A DNA stretch of 64,000 bases from contig OX421502.1 in NCBI GenBank assembly GCA_949126835.1, positions 37,657,416-37,721,415 on the forward strand. The letters are read 5' to 3'. Under the pieces are notes generated by a model that saw only the letters and a list, made by a program, of their open reading frames with translations, was not told the origin of the DNA and ran no database searches. The DNA is from Anisus vortex. Taxonomy: Eukaryota; Mollusca; Gastropoda; Planorbidae. Positions 56,893 through 64,000 of the stretch are shown here, piece by piece. Numbering within the stretch: the stretch's first letter is position 1; each line of letters opens with the position of its first letter. A program made the position numbers and the translations under genes.

Positions 56893-57465
56893 TGTTGTTA
56901 AATTGTAGCTTTCACTCCAATTCTTTTGGCGGTTGACTAGGGTTTGATTTTTAAGGCCAGCGGGAACTCACTTCGTTCTGAGAGTGATAAACAGTCTGCA
57001 GAAGTTTTCCAAGTTTGGTTAACCTGTCCTGATACCATTCAAAAGTTCTCAACAATAATATGAATTCAAAAACCAACTCCTTGACTGTTTAATTTAATAA
57101 ATGAAGAATCTTTATTATAACTTGCAAATCAAACGATGTTAGTGAAACGAAGGCACATGGCGATAATAGGTATACAAGGCGTAGCGTCCTACTGTCAGTG
57201 GTGCCTAGCGGGAAAGAGAGAGAAATAGTCCGCGTCTCTATCTTTTATAGTACCTAAGAAGCCCGCGAAATTGAATATCCCTCCGCGTTAGCTCTAACTG
57301 GTTTACGCTGGTTTCAAGAGTGATGCGTTTATAGCCTAATTAGATTTTAGTCAACGAAGAAAAATAAACAGTCGTGTCCCGACAATTAAAGTATTTTAAA
57401 ATATAAACTCTGTCGAGGGATTAATAAAAGGGTGTTTTAAACTATGTATGCACTGTAACCTAACA
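56893..57465 (-). mobile_element. 3' LTR of the Ty3-type element
   Basis: On - it starts TGTTAGGTTACAGTG directly after the polypurine tract and ends near 56893-56896 (GGTTATTTGCG follows). Internal signals on - are CTATAAAAGATAG near 57240-57252 as TATA box and AATAAA near 57110. The inner boundary is firm; the outer one is uncertain by a few bases because the partner LTR and target duplication lie outside the window. Confidence 0.7.
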
Positions 57466-57475
57466 CCTCCCTTCC
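57466..57475 (-). other. Polypurine tract
   Basis: GGAAGGGAGG on - immediately precedes the LTR start TGTTAGG, where plus-strand DNA synthesis would be primed in an LTR retrotransposon. Confidence 0.75.
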
Positions 57476-59528
57476 ACAAAAAGAAAAGAAAATTTGTCAT
57501 CTGTGATGGGGAATTTTCTTTTAGCCATCACGTTTCCTAACAATAATAGTACGACTGTCAGTATAGATGTCCAAAAAAACAGTTTAAGTAATAGAACAAT
57601 TTAAGTGCGCATTAGGCACATTTCACAATAAAAATGTAGTGCTCATTAGGCACGAACAGTACAATTGTTTATAAGGAACAAAATAGGTGCTCATTAGGCA
57701 CATTTAACAATAAAAGATTAGTGCACATTAGGCACATTTAACAATAAAAATTAGTGCACATTAGGCACAAACAATACAAGTATTTATATAACAACAAGGA
57801 ACAAAGTAAGTGATTATGCACACAATAAAGTAAAAACAATCAAGAACAAGAACACATATACGTCAGACCACGGAAGAGTGATGTCTTCTTTCGTATAACG
57901 AGTATATACTGATGTGTTGTTAACTAGGATGTTGTATGTTACCTTATCCATAAGTTACTTATATCAACCTTAGTTACTACCTAAGTTCATACGTGTTTCC
58001 TTATAGTTTGTTATACCATTGATCTATTCCTTAATAACCATGTTATTTAGTAATCCTTTGCTACAGATATCAGATAATAACTAGTCATAGATTCTTACCC
58101 AGCCTAAGTATTAACTTTACCTACATGAGGTTACTCAGGTTTTAATAATCTTAATGACAACCAAATATTTTAATAATATTCCAAATACTTTAATAATATT
58201 TTAGTTCTTTTTATCTTATCTATTCTATTTATAGATAATTTTAAAGAATGAATGATGTAGTGTGAGAGTTTATATCTCTAATATTAAAGTATTATTTTAA
58301 CCCATAGATTTATTGATTAAAAATGATTGTAACCGTAATATTACTACTGAATCAGTTTACGTCAATAATAATTTATTTAACATTAATAGTTATTTTTAAC
58401 CAAGTAAGACGTTAGCTATTCGCTCTTTATAGTGCAAGTTTTAGTGGTTTTATTTACAACGGAATAAGTTATTCCTAAAATAGTAAAATACCAGTGTCCG
58501 TAGAGACATTTATTCAACAACTCTAGTTAAATGTACAACTCATTTAACCTTAAATTTTTCAAGAAAAAACCACAGTGACCGTAGTTAGTTAAATGTTATT
58601 TTAACTTAACCTTTACCTTTTAAGAGTATAATTTCTTAAGAGTATAACCTTTGAGTTGATGCTTCCGGAGTATTTACCTCTGTAACTAAATCTTAGCTTT
58701 CATTTCATGGTAAAAAAAAAATCCAGTTATTCAGTTATTAAGTCTTTCCATTGCTTACAAGATTTTTAATTCAATGTTTAACTCTTATTTAAAAGTTTAG
58801 TCATAGCATTTATCTCTTTAATAGAAAACATTTGACTTAATTCTTAATTACCTTTTTACAAGAAAAGAGTATTTTCCATTTATTTTAGTAAGTGCAACCA
58901 ATTTAAACCTTAAGCTACCCGTTTAAAGTTCAACTTTAGAGTTCTAACCAGGTTTGTTAGATATTACTCCTCAAGCACATTACCATTATCACTCTCTTTT
59001 TTAAATTTTATGTTAAAACTTTAAGTTATTTTGATTTAAAGGTTTTCAAGTTTAAGGATGCTCTATTATTTTTCTAAAGATGTGTACGCATTGACCTTTT
59101 TTAGTACAAGTTACCTCTTTTTAATATTTAAGTGTATACATTGAACCTTTCTAGTGCAAGACGTTTCTTTACTATTTATCTTAGTATAAGTGCCATTGTG
59201 TAAATGTTGACCTTTTTGAGTTTTTACCAACCAAAATAGTAACCTATCAAGTTTTAGTATTGTTGATTAACTCACCATGTTTTTTTATCACTTACCGAAA
59301 GAAAACACCTTACAGTAGTCATAGTTGTCAGCTGTCGTAAGTACGGACAATACAGACAAACAAATAAAACGCCATAAGGAAAAAATCATAATACCAATAA
59401 TCAAATGCAATTAAAAGTGTAAATTACTCATTGAATTAATGCGTGTTAGTTTTTGTGTTGCAAATTGTTATGCAACTTTTCTCTTGTACATTAGCAAAGA
59501 ATAATTGTGCAGTGTATAAAAGTACATC
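57476..59528 (-). other. Long non-coding 3' region of the retrotransposon
   Basis: About 2 kb between the RNase H end and the polypurine tract has no open frame, hence no envelope-like gene. Near 57600-57780 the motif GTGCNCATTAGGCACA recurs four or five times with 30-60 bp spacing. Confidence 0.6.
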
Positions 59529-59920
59529 TCAATAAATTGTATTATATACATGGGGTTTTGGGGAAAACACAATTGTTTTTAAGATATATTTTCTTTTTAA
59601 TACAACATGCAAAATAGAATAAAAATCATAACAAGAAGGCATCCACAGTCGGCTGAGGGTGTCGGCAAGAACATTTTCAACCCCTTTTACGCGTTGGATT
59701 GTCAAATTGTATGACTGTAAGAATAATTGCCACCTAAGCAGTCGTTGGTTCTGCTTTACCCTGGCCAGGAAAGTTAGTGGGTTATGATCAGTATTGACTA
59801 TTATGGGAAAACTGGACCCATTCAAGTAAAAGTCAAAGTGTTTCAATGAGATCAAAATTCCTAAAAGTTCCTTTTCAACCGTACTATAGACCCGTTCATG
59901 CTTATTAAACTTCTGTGAGT
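59529..59920 (-). pseudogene. Ty3-type retrotransposon, RNase H C-terminal part (out of frame)
   Basis: The frame gives HERVYSTVEKELLGILISLK, then VNTDHNPLTFLARVKQNQRL, LRWQLFLQSYNLTIQRVKG and ENVLADTLSRL. TDHNPL, RLLRW and the Ala-Asp-x-Leu-Ser-Arg motif mark the end of the RNase H domain of Ty3-type elements. It is separated from the reverse-transcriptase frame by the 43-bp array at 59921-60145, which shifts the frame. The reading continues about 40 codons after the last motif to a stop at 59529. Confidence 0.88.
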
Positions 59921-60145
59921 GATAACAGATGGGGTGTTCTAAATTATCTTCACCTATCTGACAGATAACAGATGGGGTGTTCTAAATTATCTTCACCTAT
60001 CTGACAGATAACAGATGGGGTGTTCTAAATTATCTTCACCTATCTGACAGATAACAGATGGGGTGTTCTAAATTATCTTCACCTATCTGACAGATAACAG
60101 ATGGGGTGTTCTAAATTATCTTCACCTATCTGACAGATAACAGAT
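59921..60145. repeat. 43-bp expansion inside the RNase H domain
   Basis: Five copies of a 43-bp unit start at 59921, 59964, 60007, 60050 and 60093, with the next partial match at 60136. On - the unit encodes CQIGEDNLEHPICY. It is bounded by the 10-bp direct repeat ATCTGTTATC, present once at each side in the single-copy state. Four extra copies add 172 bp, shifting the frame by one. Confidence 0.95.
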
Positions 60146-62271
60146 CCCATACCTGTGTCACACGCGTCTACGTATATTCGGAATTGCTTATTAAAGTCAG
60201 GGGTCACTAACACTGGTGCGCTAGCCAAGACAGTTTTTAGTGCCTCAAATGCCGAATTACACTGTTCGGACCATACATATTTTGTGTTCTTTTTAAGAAG
60301 TTCAGTTAGCGGAGCCGCGATAACCGAAAAATTTTCACAGAACTTCCTATAGAACCCTGCCATTCCTAAAAACCGCCTAATCTGTTTCTGGTTCTGGGGT
60401 ATCGGTACCTCCAGGATAGCCTTAACCTTTGCGTCAATAGGCTTCACCTGCCCTCCTCCCACTATATGACCCAAAAACTCAATGGTAGCATGGCCAAACT
60501 GACATTTTGCAAGATTAATGGTTAGGTTCGCATTATCTAGCCTTGTAAAAAGTTCGCTCAACTGTGCAATGTGGCTAACAAAATCCCTACTATATACTAT
60601 GATGTCATCTAGATATGCGTCGCAGTCTTTGACCTCCCTAGTAATAGTATTAATCAACTTCTGGAAAGCTGCTGGAGCAGTTTTCAAGCCGAATGGCATA
60701 ACCTTACATTTGTATAGGCCATCGGGTGTTATAAAAGATGAGATATCCTGTGCCCTGGCAGTTAAAGGAATCTGGAAATATGCGGATAACAGATCAATCT
60801 TAGTGACAAAGTTTGAGTTACCCACCCTGTCAATCAAATCATCTATACGCGGTATTGGGTACGAGTCTGATCTGACAATGGAATTTAACTTTCTATAGTC
60901 CGTGCAGAAACGGAGGGTACCGTCTGCTTTGGGAACTAACAGAACAGGGGACGCCCATTCGCTGTCGCTATGTTCGATCATGTGATTGTCTAGCATAAAC
61001 TTTACCTCCTCGCGAATTACCTTTAGTTGCTGCTGGTTTACTCGATATGGATGTTGCCTTATTGCTTCTTCAGAACCTACATTAATGTCATGCTTAAATA
61101 AGTGTGTCCTGCGTGGTACATCACTTAAGAGAGTAGAGAAGTCATTCAGTAAAGCGCGTATTTCATTAGCTTGATCAACTGACAAGTGATCTACTTTACT
61201 CGCGAAGTCCCGTAGAGTGTTACTGTTCCTTAACTTACTCTCGGCGAAGTCTTCGTCTAACTCGGGTTTTTCTCCCGTTATTTGTATCACCGGCGCCATG
61301 GGTGACATTTCAGTGCATTTTTGCTTTTCATTTTCTCCACTCTGGTACTGTTTCAACATGTTTACATGTACCAATCGCTTGGTTTTCCGGCGGTCAGGTG
61401 TTCTAATCAGATAGTTTACCTCCCCAATTCTCGAGTCTATGGCATATGGACCAGTGAATTTAGCACTAAGGGGTTGACCGGGAATAGGTAAGAAAACCAA
61501 AACTTTTTCCCCTGGTTGAAAAATTCTGTCCCTAGATTTCCTATCATACCAGGTTTTCATTTGGCTCTGTGCCTTTTGTAAATGCCTTTTTGATACCTCA
61601 TAGGCATCATATAATCTATTCTTAAAATTTAAGACATAGGTGAGCAGGTCAGTTTGCTCATTTTGTTTCAACAAAGATTCCTGCAACATTTTGAGTGGAC
61701 CCCTTACCGTGTGTCCGAATATGAGTTCAAATGGACTAAAGCCCAGTGAATCCTGTACGGCTTCCCGTGCAGCGAATAACAAAAGAGGCACACCGGTATT
61801 CCAGTCTTTCTCATTCTCTGTGCAGTACGTACGCAGCATTGCTTTTAGCGTTTGGTGGAACCTTTCGAGAGCGCCTTGCGACTCTGGGTGGTAGGCAGTT
61901 GCTTTTCGATGCTCAACACCAAGACTACTGATAATTTGCTCAAACAGTTTCGACGTGAAGTTCGTTCCCTGGTCTGACTGAATAGACCGAGGTAGCCCGT
62001 ATCTTGTAAAGAACTCGACGAGTGCGTCAGTGACCTTTCTCGCGGTGATGTTCCGTAGAGGAATTGCTTCAGGGAATCTTGTGGAGGCACACATTATGGT
62101 CAGTAGGTACTGGTGTCCTGATCTGGTTTTCGGTAGTGGACCAACACAGTCAATTAGGATTTCACTGAAGGGTTCTCCGAATGTGGGTATAGGGTGTAAT
62201 GGAGCGACTGGTATCTTCTGATTAGGCTTGCCTATCAGCTGACAAAAATGACAGCTTCTGCAGTATGTCAC
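60079..62271 (-). CDS. Ty3-type retrotransposon pol: integrase core then reverse transcriptase
   Basis: A 730-codon frame. It begins with the Cys part of the integrase zinc finger (CRSCHFC, 4-10). The integrase core has Asp41 (ILIDCVG), Asp100 (IQSDQGTNF) and Glu136 (GALERFH), a D-58-D-35-E spacing. GPYAIDSRIGEVNYLIRTPD (274-293) is a GPY/F module. Reverse transcriptase follows: WASPVLLVPKADGTLRFCTD (439-458), KIDLLSAYFQIP (~491), MPFGLKTAPAAFQ (~525) and catalytic YLDD (553-556), then FLGMAGFYRKF and the start of RNase H (YVDACDTGMGSVICQIG). Integrase thus lies upstream of reverse transcriptase, opposite to usual Ty3/gypsy order and like Gmr1-type elements. The listed 5' end is only a methionine after the upstream stop; the real frame is continuous with the next entry. 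Confidence 0.93.
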   Translation of the reverse strand: MTYCRSCHFCQLIGKPNQKIPVAPLHPIPTFGEPFSEILIDCVGPLPKTRSGHQYLLTIMCASTRFPEAIPLRNITARKVTDALVEFFTRYGLPRSIQSDQGTNFTSKLFEQIISSLGVEHRKATAYHPESQGALERFHQTLKAMLRTYCTENEKDWNTGVPLLLFAAREAVQDSLGFSPFELIFGHTVRGPLKMLQESLLKQNEQTDLLTYVLNFKNRLYDAYEVSKRHLQKAQSQMKTWYDRKSRDRIFQPGEKVLVFLPIPGQPLSAKFTGPYAIDSRIGEVNYLIRTPDRRKTKRLVHVNMLKQYQSGENEKQKCTEMSPMAPVIQITGEKPELDEDFAESKLRNSNTLRDFASKVDHLSVDQANEIRALLNDFSTLLSDVPRRTHLFKHDINVGSEEAIRQHPYRVNQQQLKVIREEVKFMLDNHMIEHSDSEWASPVLLVPKADGTLRFCTDYRKLNSIVRSDSYPIPRIDDLIDRVGNSNFVTKIDLLSAYFQIPLTARAQDISSFITPDGLYKCKVMPFGLKTAPAAFQKLINTITREVKDCDAYLDDIIVYSRDFVSHIAQLSELFTRLDNANLTINLAKCQFGHATIEFLGHIVGGGQVKPIDAKVKAILEVPIPQNQKQIRRFLGMAGFYRKFCENFSVIAAPLTELLKKNTKYVWSEQCNSAFEALKTVLASAPVLVTPDFNKQFRIYVDACDTGMGSVICQIGEDNLEHPICYLSDR

Positions 62272-62292
62272 GATGTCTTTATGTAATCCTTG

Positions 62293-64000
62293 TCAGAAAA
62301 AGTAGGGGAGAACCCGACGATAGGTCTTTGAGACTCCCATGTGTCCAGCAGAAGGCAAATCATGAGCGATACGCAGGATATCATTTCGATAACGGTTTGG
62401 AACGATGATTTGGTGTGTTTCGGACCAACCTTCGTTAATCTGGTCGTCGCTTGGTGTCCATTTACGCATTAGCAGGCCATCTTTTAGGTAGTAGCACACT
62501 GCTAATTTCTCTGCCTCAGGTTCGATGACAGCTTGCTCACGAAGCCTGGCAATGTTCACGTCGTCTTTTTGTTTCTGGATGAGTTGATGTCTAGAAGACA
62601 TGTTGATATTGGTCTCAGAGGTGGTGCCGTGGAGTAGGTTGGCGAACTGAGTCGTGCCAATATCTGACTCTCGCAAGCTGGAGTTCTGTTTCGCTTGGGC
62701 TTCTCTGGACTCTGCTTTCTTCTGCTGCTTTCTTTGTTTCATGTCCCTAGTGACGGCACAGGTGGGGTGTGCAGTGCTAATTTTGCCCACACCGATGTCA
62801 CTGGACGAGTTGGGGTCTTGTACCTTTGCTGAGCCTAAGGATGATAAGACTGAATCTTTCTTTATGCTATTCAATATCACCTTACCTCCAGCTAGGTCAT
62901 TTCCAATGAGGAGTGCTATACCGTCAATTGGAAGGGCTGGCTGTACTCCGACAACCACAGTACCAGATATCAGTTCCGTTTCTAGCTGTATCGTGTGTAG
63001 TGGCACGCTTGTCTCGCCCATCTCCACACCTCTCAGGAGTACCTTTTTACCTGTGAATGAATCACTGGAAAGTGGTAAAATACCTTCTAGAAGAAGCGAC
63101 TGGGATGCACCCGTGTCTCTCAACATTAGAACTTTACTCCGACAGCTTCCATCTCCTAGCATGGATACATAGCCTTCATGGATGAACGGTCTGAATTCTC
63201 TCAGAGTGTTGTTCTCTGGTGGACTTTTACTGGTCTGTTCTGCCTTTATCTTCGAACTTCCATCAGCTAGCTTGTTTTTCTGTGGACTTAGGTTAGAGTT
63301 TGTAAATATAGTTGATGTAAGTTTACAATCATTCTCATTATTACGTTTTACAGTTTTATGCACTAACTCGACCTTTTCTTTGGCTTCACCACCGGATCTC
63401 TTGTCTCTTATGTGGTTTGCTCTCGTGCGTCGCTTGGGCTTACGTGACCCATCAGCACATGAGTGAGGAGAACTCTCTCTCACTACCTGACTACTTTTCC
63501 TATGATCTTCCTTCTGTTTGGCTTTGCAGATTGGAATAGACCCATCTTTCATTGTCACACAATTAGCTTTTAGCTTGATGTTAGAGGTTTCGTCATTTCC
63601 TCTTAAATTTTGTCTTCCGCTTTTTGCCTTCCTATTGCCATTTGTTTCACATACTGGTTTGGGTGTAAATATGTCCTCTCTACTTAGAGTAACACAAGTA
63701 GCTGCAAATACCTGTTTTGGTTTTGCTGGCTTCCCATTCAGTACAAAACAGTTCTGTTTAGTATGTCCCTCTTTCTTGCAGTGGGCACATACAAGTTTCA
63801 TAGGTTTCACAGTTCTATCATTTGCATTATTTACAGTCCTAAAGTTATTGGAGTTGTCCGTTTTATTTCGCCTGTCAGAGTTAAATTTCTGGTTATGGAA
63901 TTGCTCTGGTTTATTTCTAGATTGTTGTGATTGTTGTGAGTTTTCTCGGAGCTCTCTTGTAGGATATGGATGTAAAAGTACAAAGTCATCTGCCAATCTG
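62293..64000 (-). CDS. Ty3-type retrotransposon gag end, protease and integrase zinc finger
   Basis: The frame is open to the window edge, so the capsid part of gag is missing only because the window ends. From the edge it has ADDFVLLHPYP (end of gag), a CCHC zinc knuckle CAHCKKEGHTKQNC (C70, C73, H78, C83), a long basic linker, and an aspartic protease with RDTGAS (Asp294) and flap-side LLIGNDLAG (~362-370). It ends with the integrase N-terminal zinc finger (IAHDLPSAGHMG, H545 and H552), stopping at LPYFF with TGA at 62293-62295. The following codons are in the same frame as the integrase/reverse-transcriptase entry, so a single TGA splits the zinc finger. This is most simply an inactivating mutation. 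Confidence 0.92.
   Translation of the reverse strand, partial: RLADDFVLLHPYPTRELRENSQQSQQSRNKPEQFHNQKFNSDRRNKTDNSNNFRTVNNANDRTVKPMKLVCAHCKKEGHTKQNCFVLNGKPAKPKQVFAATCVTLSREDIFTPKPVCETNGNRKAKSGRQNLRGNDETSNIKLKANCVTMKDGSIPICKAKQKEDHRKSSQVVRESSPHSCADGSRKPKRRTRANHIRDKRSGGEAKEKVELVHKTVKRNNENDCKLTSTIFTNSNLSPQKNKLADGSSKIKAEQTSKSPPENNTLREFRPFIHEGYVSMLGDGSCRSKVLMLRDTGASQSLLLEGILPLSSDSFTGKKVLLRGVEMGETSVPLHTIQLETELISGTVVVGVQPALPIDGIALLIGNDLAGGKVILNSIKKDSVLSSLGSAKVQDPNSSSDIGVGKISTAHPTCAVTRDMKQRKQQKKAESREAQAKQNSSLRESDIGTTQFANLLHGTTSETNINMSSRHQLIQKQKDDVNIARLREQAVIEPEAEKLAVCYYLKDGLLMRKWTPSDDQINEGWSETHQIIVPNRYRNDILRIAHDLPSAGHMGVSKTYRRVLPYFF

Larger units (their letters stand above)
56893..64000 (-). mobile_element. 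Ty3-type LTR retrotransposon, Gmr1-like gene order, incomplete in window
   Basis: Composite of the preceding entries. Read on -, the order is gag end, protease, integrase, reverse transcriptase, RNase H, a 2-kb non-coding region, polypurine tract and 3' LTR. The 5' LTR, primer-binding site and most of gag are beyond position 64000. One nonsense codon and one frameshifting repeat expansion make this copy inactive. Confidence 0.88.

Noticed and set aside
57476..59528. Search for an envelope-like gene after pol
   Set aside because: No open frame beyond short AT-rich ones; the element is treated as a retrotransposon without env.

Overview
The window looks like AT-rich, gene-poor nuclear DNA of a mollusc, most likely a gastropod of the freshwater-snail type. 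This is inferred from spliced genes with GT/AG introns, tRNA-headed SINEs with LINE-like partners, hAT and other MITEs, a Ty3-type retrotransposon, and very many microsatellites and minisatellites. No species marker is present, so the taxon is an inference. Nothing prokaryotic, no CRISPR array and no rRNA or intact tRNA gene was seen.

Layout. 1-3.3 kb: the last three coding exons of a monocarboxylate-transporter (SLC16-like) gene on +, with a 41-bp minisatellite in its intron that descends from the exon/intron junction itself. 3.3-16 kb: no convincing gene; a perfect 62-bp-arm palindrome, a G-rich 9-bp array, SINEs, LINE 3' ends and a MITE. 16.6-17.7 kb: an intronless rhodopsin-class GPCR on -. 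18-37 kb: repeats, including a nested hAT/retroposon insertion with readable target-site duplications, and three full-length copies of a ~300-bp MITE. 37.4-51.6 kb: a five-exon + strand gene for a secreted, Thr/Pro-rich then Cys-rich protein that I cannot assign to a family. Its introns are full of repeats, and one hAT element has duplicated the exon-1 splice donor. 51.6-56.6 kb: repeats and AT-rich DNA. 56.7 kb: a short first exon encoding a signal peptide (+). 56.9-64 kb: a Ty3-type LTR retrotransposon on -, running out of the window, with the unusual order zinc knuckle-protease-integrase-reverse transcriptase-RNase H. It is broken by one in-frame TGA and by a 43-bp tandem expansion.

Recurring theme: several minisatellites are direct amplifications of pre-existing functional sequence (splice junction, RNase H, LINE WNSLP motif, SINE body), in some cases between visible short direct repeats. 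Family names used below (SINE-A/B/C, LINE-A/B/C, MITE-T1/T2, hAT-1/2, R1) are labels local to this window.
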